Source: Candidatus Aminicenantota bacterium
GTDB taxonomy: Bacteria; Acidobacteriota; Aminicenantia; Aminicenantales; UBA4085
NCBI GenBank assembly: GCA_022866045.1
Contig: JALHTW010000001.1
Coordinates: 1 to 35,513 of the forward strand
Direction: 5' to 3'
Length of the DNA stretch: 35,513 bases
The notes under the pieces were generated by a model. The model saw only the letters and a list, made by a program, of their open reading frames with translations. It was not told where the DNA came from and did not search any database. Positions 1 through 7,008 of the stretch are shown here, piece after piece. Position numbers and translations under genes: made by a program. How positions within the stretch are numbered: position 1 is the first letter of the stretch; each line of letters opens with the position of its first letter.

Positions 1-2
1 AT

Positions 3-179
3 GAGGAACTGTCCCGGCCGCGCTTCAACCGCTATCTTCGGCGTTTCAATGCGGAAAAGATGATAATCGTTCCAATTCTGCTTGAAGATAATTTTTGCCC
101 GCGAATCCCACTGCATCTCTCTACCGTTCCCCCCAAAATAACAAAATTTCCTGGGATTATCAATATCAGAGTATTCTGA
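3..179 (+). CDS. Possible 3' end of an unidentified gene
   Basis: Frame 3 is open from the window edge to a TGA at 177-179, giving about 58 residues. The first part is basic and GC-rich at third positions, like the coding genes here, but the second part loses that bias. I recognise no family. It could be the tail of a gene that starts outside the window, or chance. Nothing else in 1-200 looks coding. Confidence 0.15.
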   Translation, partial: EELSRPRFNRYLRRFNAEKMIIVPILLEDNFCPRIPLHLSTVPPKITKFPGIINIRVF

Positions 180-202
180 CCGTATATCACTTTCAAATGC
201 AA

Positions 203-292
203 GGGGGACACGATACCCTGTCCCTGTCTGGTCGGTAGCGCCCTAAAGGACGAAATCGTTGAAAACCGCCAGGGACAGGGAATCATGCCCCC
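203..292. repeat. REP-like inverted repeat with GGGGGACACGAT motif
   Basis: Arms at 203-226 and 270-292 are near-complementary. Each carries a GGGGG-ACACGAT or GGGGG-CATGAT head followed by CCCTGTCCCTG. The spacer is about 43 nt. The same GGGGACAC head recurs in the palindromes at 21956-21982 and 35316-35363. This looks like a dispersed extragenic palindrome family, perhaps mobilised by a REP-associated tyrosine transposase; none is encoded in this window. Confidence 0.6.
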
Positions 293-302
293 GAAAGTCA
301 AT

Positions 303-596
303 TTGGAGGGGGAACCCGCTTCGCGTTTCCCCCTTCCAACGGGCACCGGGAAGACCCGGTCGGACACTCTTGGAAGGAAACCCTGGGAATGGGTTTCCTT
401 CCAACGGTCGCTTCGCTCCCTGCCTTCCTTCCAAGGAGCATTTTCCTACGAATTCTCGCGGGGACATAGAGATCTTCGCTAGAAACGAGGCTCGGGCGGG
501 GCATGAAACCCCGCCCTGCGACCAAGGGGGCGACTCCCCCTTGGATTCCTCTCGAGCGGCTCCCCGTGGCAAGCCACGGGGCATCATCGCCGCTCG
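303..596. repeat. Array of consecutive perfect hairpins
   Basis: About 290 nt with no convincing gene contain a run of stem-loops. 303-339 is imperfect, with arms TTGGA-GGGGGAA and TTTCCCCCTTCCAA. 345-360 has arms ACCGGG/CCCGGT. 372-402 has a 12-bp perfect stem GGAAGGAAACCC. 494-516 has GGGCGGGG/CCCCGCCC. 522-544 has CCAAGGGGG/CCCCCTTGG. 562-581 has CCCCGTGGC/GCCACGGGG, nested in CGAGCGGC/GCCGCTCG at 553-560 and 589-596. The absence of stops in several frames reflects base composition, not coding. The density argues for a repeat array rather than one terminator. Confidence 0.65.
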
Positions 597-620
597 TAAA
601 TCGGTATGGTGTCGCGCCTT

Positions 621-1253
621 TTATGATCTGGGCTTGTAAAGCCCGGCGGCATTGGCCCCGAGCAGACCGGCTTTGACCAGGGCGGGATCGGTGATTCCAA
701 GGGCCCGGATTTGGGCTCGGGTCATGACCTTGTAATGGCGCGCCCGGTCCAGGGCGTCGCCAATATAACTGAGATCTCTGTCCGTCGTCATCCATTCGTC
801 CTTATCGAACCGCACGAGGTCGAATGGTGGGGAGTATTCCCGCAAGGTTTTCTGGCCGATGGAGTTGAAGAAGACGTCGAAGTAGGACATTATGAGCTCA
901 CGGATCGAGCGATAGACGGGCTCGCGGAAGCGGAGCACCGTATAATTCGACTTGGCCACGCATCCCCAGGCGTCGTTCTGGCGGAACACGGCCAGGACAT
1001 GGTCATCGTCGTTATGAGCGCGCATGTCGACAAGAAGCGGGGGATGGCCGATATGGCGCAGAGCGGCCGCGGCGAACAGGGCGCCTTCGAAGCAATTGGC
1101 TTTCCCTTCCTTCATTACCCGGCGCGGCGAGGCCGTCCTCGGCAGCGGATCATAGGCGAGGCTGTTTAAATAGTTTTGAGTTTTTATCGGCCGGTCCAGC
1201 TTGTTTAATAAGGAGTGTTCTTGTTCTGTCCATGGGAAAAAAGATTTTTTCAT
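621..1253 (-). CDS. Transglutaminase-like cysteine protease/peptidase-fold protein
   Basis: A 210-residue protein with no signal peptide. The centre reads like the transglutaminase-like superfamily. A nucleophile-type Cys54 sits in the segment KANCFEGALFAAAALRHIG at the start of a helix. A His85 follows in DDDHVLAVF, then an aromatic strand ending in a polar residue (WGCVAKSNY, Asn103). This Cys-His-Asn/Asp order is the family's catalytic arrangement. Known members are proteases, amidases or cross-linking enzymes; the substrate here cannot be told. It lies upstream of the GH172-like gene only in the sense of being its downstream neighbour on the minus strand, separated by a palindrome. Annotators would often call it hypothetical. 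Confidence 0.6.
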   Translation of the reverse strand: MKKSFFPWTEQEHSLLNKLDRPIKTQNYLNSLAYDPLPRTASPRRVMKEGKANCFEGALFAAAALRHIGHPPLLVDMRAHNDDDHVLAVFRQNDAWGCVAKSNYTVLRFREPVYRSIRELIMSYFDVFFNSIGQKTLREYSPPFDLVRFDKDEWMTTDRDLSYIGDALDRARHYKVMTRAQIRALGITDPALVKAGLLGANAAGLYKPRS

Positions 1254-1273
1254 TTTCTCATCCCATTTTATTT

Positions 1274-1354
1274 AAAGTGACCTCCTCAGGATGGATGAAG
1301 GAACGGCGTTAAAAACCCGGATCGGGAGCGAAGCCATTCTAAGGAGGTCACTTT
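1274..1354. repeat. Inverted repeat at the end of the GH172-like gene
   Basis: AAAGTGACCTCCT at 1274-1286 is perfectly complementary to AGGAGGTCACTTT at 1342-1354. The pairing extends inward for about 7 more bases with a few mismatches. The right arm contains the stop codon of the GH172-like gene (1348-1350). There is no T-run, so it is more likely an extragenic palindrome or an mRNA-end stabilising stem than a simple terminator. Confidence 0.6.
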
Positions 1355-3360
1355 TGCTCCGTGCTCCACTTGAGCCTGCCGTCCGGATGGGCGAAGCGGA
1401 CATAATATCCCCATCCTCCCGCGCCCTGGAGGACCTTGAGCAGCACCTTGTTCCATCCTTTCTTGAGATTGACCCTCACTTTATCCTGGTCGGGATAAGC
1501 GCCGCGGTAGGCGGGGTTTGAATGGACGAGCTCGTCGTTGATCCAGATACGCACGCCGTCATCGCTCCCGAGGAGCATATGCGTCTGCGTGTCGTCGGGC
1601 GCAAAGACATAGCCGAGCGCGTAGATGACGGCCTGCTCGTTCGGCTGGACGAGTTCGGTCAGACGGATATAGCCTGACGGATCGGCTTGGATCTTGCGCC
1701 ATCCGACTTCTTTGTCCGCCTTCCCGAGATATTTCTTATTGAACGCAACTTCTTTTTCCGGGGGATAGGCCGTCGTCAGATAGTCCATGTCCGGAGCATC
1801 GAACGGGCCGATGAGGTTCCACTCCGTGATGAACTTGCGGGAAGCGGGCATGAGGCTGAAGCCGGTGAACCCGAGGTCCATGCCCTGGGCCTGGTCGGCC
1901 TTCCCCGTCACCCGGAAGACGACGGAATTCATCCCCGGCTCAAAAAGAACGTCTTTGAGCGATAGGACGTCGAGTTCTTTCTCTTTCGAATAGCCTTCGA
2001 AGACGGCGGGAGCGATCTTGGCCCGGGTCTTTCCGGTTTCAACGAGGGCCGCTTCGATATTTCCCATGGCCGGCCCCTTGAGAAGATAGAGGTCGATGTT
2101 GTACAGCTCGCCGATCTCGATAGGAAAGACAAGTTCCGCCGAGCTTCCAAGCCCGGCTTTTTCCGTCATCAGGACCGGATAGCGGGCGCCCGTGGAGCCG
2201 TAATAAGACGACAATGAGGAGGTCAGCTTGGCGGCCTTAAACTGCAGGCCGTTTTTTTTATCTTCGAACACCGAGATGTTCCCATCTTTCCTTTCTTCCC
2301 ATTTCGGCAAAAGGAAGTTGGCCGGAGGCTCGAGCGCATAAGGAAGCCTGGCTGCGACCGGAGGGAGGGCGGGGAAGGCCTTGTGCGGCTCGGACTGGTA
2401 CCAGTAAGCGGTCGACGAAAAATAATCAGAGCGGTCGTTGGCGTGACCGTGCTCGATCGTCACCCGGATGGATTCCCGGAACGGGATGGGGTCGGGAATG
2501 TGAAAACGATAGACGGTCGCCTTCGACCCGACCTGAAAGTCTTCTTCCTGGAGCGGACAGCCGTAAAACGGGTTCTCGTCCTCACGCATTCCCCAGGCGT
2601 CAGAGAAATAATCCTCCGAGCCCGTGCCGTGGAGCGACGGTTTGTCCTCGCCATCCACGTAGATCATGTCGTCGCCTTCACCCCACCAACCCATGGCTCG
2701 CTGGAGGATGCTCATGTTGCAGCCGACGTAATGGCCGCGGCCCGCGGCGTCGAGGATGACGTAATTTGTCCCGGGCTTGCACGGCATCTCCTGCCGGTAT
2801 TGGGCATGGAAAGAGGGCGTGTCCGGAGGGAGATCGTTCAATTCGCGGTAATCGACATAATAATAGAAGGCAGGGACGTCACGCGTTCCTTCATTCGTGA
2901 CCAGGGCTGATTGTTTGAACGGCATATACCAGTAGCAGTTCTTCGCCCGGCCTTCCGAGGAGCAGGCGATGGGGATTGAACTGAAATTGCGGTTGAGCCC
3001 GTGACCGACGCCGAAGAAGTCGCCGATCGGGACCTCGACGGACGGCGCTTTTTCGCCGTCCCAGAACATCCTGAGGACGAGCTTCCGGCCGTAGAAAGGC
3101 TCCGCCGAAATCGTAACCCAGAGGTGATGGAGGGCTCCGGCGCCTTTGATGTCGGCGAGAATGGCTGTTTCGCCCGCCTTGATCGTCAGGGAATCCTTGT
3201 TTCCGCCCGTCCGGTCGTAGGACGAGATGCGCTTGCTCGCGTAATTCTGCGGCTGCCCCAGCTTCGTCAGCATGTCCTGAGCGGAAAGGGATGTTCGAAT
3301 TGCAAAAATCGTCAGGAAAAAAATGGCGAAAGATATCGCCCGTTTATTCATTCTTTTCAA
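1348..3360 (-). CDS. Secreted DUF2961 / GH172-family glycosidase-like protein
   Basis: A 670-residue exported protein. An N-terminal signal peptide (hydrophobic stretch about residues 10-21, ending SLSAQ) precedes the DUF2961 core (about 30-400), the fold of glycoside hydrolase family 172. GH172 enzymes act on fructofuranose- or arabinofuranose-type linkages. The two acidic motifs WGEGDD (Glu228) and GTGSEDYF (Glu249) are 21 residues apart, as I recall for the catalytic glutamate pair of characterised members. The C-terminal part (about 515-655, starting at a WNLIGPF motif) looks like a PA14-type beta-sandwich for sugar binding. The start is TTG because GGAGG lies 6 nt upstream of it; the ATG at 3351 is less well placed. 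Probable role: periplasmic or extracellular glycan degradation. Exact substrate unknown. Confidence 0.85.
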   Translation of the reverse strand: MKRMNKRAISFAIFFLTIFAIRTSLSAQDMLTKLGQPQNYASKRISSYDRTGGNKDSLTIKAGETAILADIKGAGALHHLWVTISAEPFYGRKLVLRMFWDGEKAPSVEVPIGDFFGVGHGLNRNFSSIPIACSSEGRAKNCYWYMPFKQSALVTNEGTRDVPAFYYYVDYRELNDLPPDTPSFHAQYRQEMPCKPGTNYVILDAAGRGHYVGCNMSILQRAMGWWGEGDDMIYVDGEDKPSLHGTGSEDYFSDAWGMREDENPFYGCPLQEEDFQVGSKATVYRFHIPDPIPFRESIRVTIEHGHANDRSDYFSSTAYWYQSEPHKAFPALPPVAARLPYALEPPANFLLPKWEERKDGNISVFEDKKNGLQFKAAKLTSSLSSYYGSTGARYPVLMTEKAGLGSSAELVFPIEIGELYNIDLYLLKGPAMGNIEAALVETGKTRAKIAPAVFEGYSKEKELDVLSLKDVLFEPGMNSVVFRVTGKADQAQGMDLGFTGFSLMPASRKFITEWNLIGPFDAPDMDYLTTAYPPEKEVAFNKKYLGKADKEVGWRKIQADPSGYIRLTELVQPNEQAVIYALGYVFAPDDTQTHMLLGSDDGVRIWINDELVHSNPAYRGAYPDQDKVRVNLKKGWNKVLLKVLQGAGGWGYYVRFAHPDGRLKWSTEQK

Positions 3361-3516
3361 GGCCCACCTCCGACTCTGTCTTCTCCGGGCAAAGCCGCTA
3401 TTCGCAAAGCGACCATAAAATATTAAGCTGCGTGTTTTTGGGCCAATCCGTCCGAGCCTTTCATGGCCTAAAAAATCCCGCCAGAGAGCGAGGCTATTCC
3501 GGTCATATTCTCGTTT

Positions 3517-5055
3517 TTACTTCGCGGGCAGGCCCGCTTTCTGGAAGAACTCCGCGGCGGGCGCGATCCTCACCTTTTCCGCTTTGACGTCGAGCGGAAA
3601 TTCCTGGATGACGACATCCTCATCGAGGACGTTCTTGGGCATGTTCGGGTTGGCGTACTTGACCGGCGACGGCGTATTGGCGACGAGGTCGTTCTTCAGG
3701 GAATCGGCGTCCTGGGTGATCACGGCGACGCAGACATTGTCGAAGTTCAGATATTTCTTGATCGCGCGGTTCACGTCCTCCCGCGTCAATTTGAGCAGCA
3801 CGCTCTGTGCTTCGGCGAGAAAATCCTGGCGGCCGTAGGTGTGGGAATCCATCTGCCAGCCGAGCCGTTCGCCAAGGGTCTGGGCGTAAAGCTTGGTGTA
3901 ATTGAGCAAATACGTGCGGACAAGCTGGAAGCGCTCTTCGGAAATGCCCTCATCGACGAACTTCTTCAGCTCCCTCAAGGCCTGGCGGATGACGAAGTGC
4001 CGGTTGGAATTCGCCAGCGGCCGGATCCAGATCGAGAAATATTGCTGCTCCCGGGCGTGGTTCGGCGCCGGGAACTTGTCGCGCCCCTGGACGAAGTGCT
4101 CGATGTAGGCATAATCGCCGTAGTTCTGGCCGCGCTCCTCGCGGATCTTCTGGAAGAGAAGCGAGACCTTCTGGCGGTGCTCTCCGAAGTGCGATCCCGC
4201 GATCCAGAGGGCGAAGAAATCCTTGTCCGCTTTCGTAAGCGAGACCGGGAAGCCCATGGAGATCGCCGAGGCCGGCGTTGGCTTGTCCGCGATCACGAAT
4301 TCCAGGCCCTGCGGCATGTGGGCCGGGGGAAGGCTCAGGCGCGGGGTGAAGCTTTCCGGGAGCTTCGCGAAGTCCGCCGTGATCTTGGCCGGAAAATCCG
4401 CAGGATAGCCGCCCGCGAGCCCGATGACGAAGTTGCCCTGGACGAAATGCTGCTTGTAAAAAGTCTTGACATCGTCGAGCGTCAATCCTTTCACCGACTC
4501 CCCTGTACCGGCTTCGTGGTGTCCGTACGGATGGCCCTCGTAGAGCATCAGGTTCAGGATCTCCTTCCCGAACTGCTCGTCCATGTTGTTGACCAGCGTC
4601 TTTTCGACGAAGTTGAGCTGGTTGGTCTTGAGGCGGTTGTAATCTTCCTCGCGGAAGCCCGGGTCGAGGAGCATGTCCTTGAAGACGGCATAATATTTTT
4701 CGAGGTTGTCCTTGTGGATCGTCCCGGAGAACACGGCCATCTCCTTGTCCATGATAAGGGAAACGCTCGCCGCCATAGGGTAGAACTTCTCCGTGATGTC
4801 CTTGATGGTCATGGTCTTGGACCCGCCGCTGGCGAGCATGCTCCAGGTGAGCTGGCAGAGCCCTTCTTTCCCCGACGGGTCGTTCGCCGAGCCGACTTTC
4901 ACGAGCAGGCGGAAGCTCACGAGCGGATTGCCGTCCACGGGCAGGAGCTCGGAGGTGAGCTTGTTCGAGTTGACTTTGTTGCCGCAGGACGTCAGAAGGG
5001 CCGAGATTCCGATCAAAAGAATGCCAATGAGATACGTTTTGATTGAGGCTCTCAT
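3517..5055 (-). CDS. M16-family peptidase-like lipoprotein, non-catalytic subunit
   Basis: A 512-residue protein with a lipoprotein signal (hydrophobic segment, then LLTSC lipobox with Cys24), so it is probably anchored in a membrane. It has the two-lobed M16 (insulinase/pitrilysin) layout, but the zinc motif HxxEH is absent at the expected place, where the sequence reads GLCQLTWSML. It is therefore probably the partner that helps form the chamber, not the catalytic chain. It overlaps the start of its upstream neighbour's stop by 4 nt (5052-5055, ATGA type), so the two are translationally coupled and likely form a heterodimer, like other bacterial active/inactive M16 pairs. Role inferred: peptide degradation in the periplasm. 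Confidence 0.88.
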   Translation of the reverse strand: MRASIKTYLIGILLIGISALLTSCGNKVNSNKLTSELLPVDGNPLVSFRLLVKVGSANDPSGKEGLCQLTWSMLASGGSKTMTIKDITEKFYPMAASVSLIMDKEMAVFSGTIHKDNLEKYYAVFKDMLLDPGFREEDYNRLKTNQLNFVEKTLVNNMDEQFGKEILNLMLYEGHPYGHHEAGTGESVKGLTLDDVKTFYKQHFVQGNFVIGLAGGYPADFPAKITADFAKLPESFTPRLSLPPAHMPQGLEFVIADKPTPASAISMGFPVSLTKADKDFFALWIAGSHFGEHRQKVSLLFQKIREERGQNYGDYAYIEHFVQGRDKFPAPNHAREQQYFSIWIRPLANSNRHFVIRQALRELKKFVDEGISEERFQLVRTYLLNYTKLYAQTLGERLGWQMDSHTYGRQDFLAEAQSVLLKLTREDVNRAIKKYLNFDNVCVAVITQDADSLKNDLVANTPSPVKYANPNMPKNVLDEDVVIQEFPLDVKAEKVRIAPAAEFFQKAGLPAK

Positions 5056-6395
5056 TTCGCTTTCCCTCCCGTCAAAGTGACGACCGTGCTGTTCGCCGGC
5101 TTGAAATATTTTTTGGCCATGTCCTGGATATCCTGGGGCGTGATCCTTTCGTAGAGGTCGAACAGCTTATTCACGGTGCCGGGGTCGGCGGCCAGTTCGA
5201 GGTATCGGGCCAGCGTGCCGGCGACGCCGTCCGTCGTTCCGAGGGCGTCGGCCATCGAGTATTTTATGTTGGACTTGATGTCGGCAAGCTTCGACGCCGA
5301 GGCCGGCTCATTCTTGATCCTTTCCAGCTCTTTGAGGACTTCGCTTTCCACGGTGGCCAGGTCGTCGTCGTTCTTGACGACGGCATTGAAAACGAGAAGG
5401 TGAGGATCGCGGTTGTCGCTGAAGTTCGCGCCGAGCGACGCGCATTTCTGCTCTTCGTTGACGAGCCTCTGATAGAGGGGCGAGGAGGGCGAGAACGAGA
5501 CCTCGGCGAGCAGGTTGAGGGCGGCCTTGTCGATCATCTCGTCGGAGTAGGCCGGGCCGTGAAAGCCGATGGCGAGCCGGGCCAGGGTCTTTGTCGGCCA
5601 GTCATAATGGGCTCGTTTGGGTAGGGTCTGCGGCGGCTCGACTGGCGTCTGGAGTGCGTAGTTCGATTTTTTCCAGTCGCTGTAGTATTTCTTCACGAGC
5701 GTCATGAGCTGGGCAGGGTCGAAATCGCCCGCGACGAGGAGGATGGTGTTGTCGGGCGCGTAAAAACGATTTTTATAGAGGAGGCTGTACTCGTACTGGT
5801 TGGGCATATCCTGGATGTCTTTGAGGTAGCCGAGGGTCGTGTGCTTGTAGGAATGCTTTTCGAACGCCGTGCCGCGGAGGAGTTCGGAGAGCCGGCGGTC
5901 GGGGTTGGAGACGCTCGAATAATACTCGCCTTCGATGACCGGGGCTTCGGTCCTGATCATATCTTCGGTGTAATAGAGGTTGATGAACCGGTCGGCCTCG
6001 ATCTTGACGACCTTTTCCAGGTTGTCCCGTCCGGCAAACACGACAAAGTAGCAGGTAAAATCATCGGTCGTGAAGCCGTTCGTCCCGGCGCCGAGCTGGG
6101 TCAGGAACTCGTCGTAGGCGGCGCTGGGGACCTCCTTCGTGCCTTTGAACATCATGTGTTCGAAGAAGTGAGCGAAGCCCGATTTTCCAGGCTCGATCTC
6201 GTTGCGCGATCCCGAGCGGACGATGGTGTAGTAAGAGATGATGTTCGGGTTGTTAAGGGGAATAGTGACGACTTTGAGCCCGTTTTCCAGCTCCTCGATT
6301 TTGTAGTCGAAGGGGAAAACCTTTGTCTTTTGCGACTCGAGCGGGATCGCGAGGAGCAGGACGGCGGACAGGGCCAAGGCAATGAACTTAGGCAT
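5052..6395 (-). CDS. M16-family zinc metallopeptidase, catalytic subunit
   Basis: A 447-residue protein with a Sec signal peptide (MPKFIALALSAVLLLAIPLE), so periplasmic or secreted. The inverted zinc motif is complete: His76-Phe-Phe-Glu79-His80, with the third ligand candidate Glu155 75 residues after the last His, the spacing of the M16 family. The R/Y substrate pocket half of the protein follows in the second lobe. The start has a good Shine-Dalgarno (AAAGGAGT). It is first in a two-gene operon with the non-catalytic partner at 3517-5055. Substrates of such pairs are usually unstructured peptides; the physiological one is unknown. Confidence 0.92.
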   Translation of the reverse strand: MPKFIALALSAVLLLAIPLESQKTKVFPFDYKIEELENGLKVVTIPLNNPNIISYYTIVRSGSRNEIEPGKSGFAHFFEHMMFKGTKEVPSAAYDEFLTQLGAGTNGFTTDDFTCYFVVFAGRDNLEKVVKIEADRFINLYYTEDMIRTEAPVIEGEYYSSVSNPDRRLSELLRGTAFEKHSYKHTTLGYLKDIQDMPNQYEYSLLYKNRFYAPDNTILLVAGDFDPAQLMTLVKKYYSDWKKSNYALQTPVEPPQTLPKRAHYDWPTKTLARLAIGFHGPAYSDEMIDKAALNLLAEVSFSPSSPLYQRLVNEEQKCASLGANFSDNRDPHLLVFNAVVKNDDDLATVESEVLKELERIKNEPASASKLADIKSNIKYSMADALGTTDGVAGTLARYLELAADPGTVNKLFDLYERITPQDIQDMAKKYFKPANSTVVTLTGGKAK

Positions 6396-6422
6396 GGATG
6401 AAAACTCCTTTCTTAGAAATAT

Positions 6423-6470
6423 GGGGACATACGCTTCTATCCCCCAAAAAATCGTAAAAAGGGGACGGTC
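6423..6470. repeat. GGGGAC-type repeat remnant between genes
   Basis: The 113-nt gap between the M16 gene and trmO contains GGGGACAT at 6423, CCCCC around 6441-6445 and GGGGACGGTC at 6461. These could fold as a weak stem with A-rich/T-rich sides. It resembles a decayed copy of the GGGGACAC family seen elsewhere in the window. Confidence 0.3.
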
Positions 6471-6508
6471 CTATTTTTATTTAAAGGAAAGATTGAACCA
6501 TCGCCTTT

Positions 6509-6967
6509 TTATTTCTCATATTTTTCCATCCATCCTGTCTTGATGTCCGGTTTCCGGTCCTTCCGCGTGTAGGGTTTGATGTCCAGAACCGGCGTTCCCT
6601 CGATCATGTCGAGGCCGGAGATCTTGAGCGTATTTCCGTTCCGGCCGCGCAGCCGGACGATCGTCATCCCGAGCGGATTGGGACGGTGGGGCGACCGGGA
6701 GGCGAAAGCGCCGCGGAGCCGGTCATCGAACGGCGGCTGGGAGAGAAGCTTGCCCTCTCCGGCTTGATGGAAGGCGAAGATCACGATGAGGTGGGAAAAT
6801 TCGTCGATGTCCTTGAGGCCGGCTGAGAATTCCTCGAAAATTTCGATCTTGCCCTTGACGTCATCAAAGCCATTCGGAGCGGCGTTTCGTTCGAGGGGGA
6901 TGTCGTCTTTAGTCTTGAACGGCGAGCGGACAATGCCTATAGGGCTGAAATTAAAAGAAAAAGCCAT
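6509..6967 (-). CDS. trmO: tRNA (adenine(37)-N6)-methyltransferase TrmO (TsaA family)
   Basis: A 152-residue single-domain member of the TsaA/TrmO (YaeB) family. TrmO methylates N6 of the threonylcarbamoyl-modified A37 (t6A to m6t6A) of certain tRNAs with S-adenosylmethionine. Family features visible: the opening FSPIGIVRSPFKTKDD, the central strand FSHLIVIFAFH, the signature SPHRPNPLGMTIVRL, and a closing segment VLDIKPYT. It is a short version without the C-terminal extension of the E. coli protein. An in-frame TGA lies five codons upstream, so this ATG is the first possible start, although AAGGAG directly abuts it. It follows the phenol-lyase-like gene by 41 nt. Confidence 0.9.
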   Translation of the reverse strand: MAFSFNFSPIGIVRSPFKTKDDIPLERNAAPNGFDDVKGKIEIFEEFSAGLKDIDEFSHLIVIFAFHQAGEGKLLSQPPFDDRLRGAFASRSPHRPNPLGMTIVRLRGRNGNTLKISGLDMIEGTPVLDIKPYTRKDRKPDIKTGWMEKYEK

Positions 6968-7008
6968 CTCCTTTGCTGCCGGTCAGAGGCTCCTTTATAG
7001 ATTTCTTT

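Noticed and set aside
298-795. A 165-codon minus-strand open frame across the hairpin array
   Set aside because: Its composition follows the GC-rich hairpins and it overlaps the transglutaminase-like gene in another frame.
3841-5046. A 401-codon plus-strand open frame
   Set aside because: Antisense shadow of the M16-like lipoprotein gene; Arg/Val/Glu-rich composition without domains.
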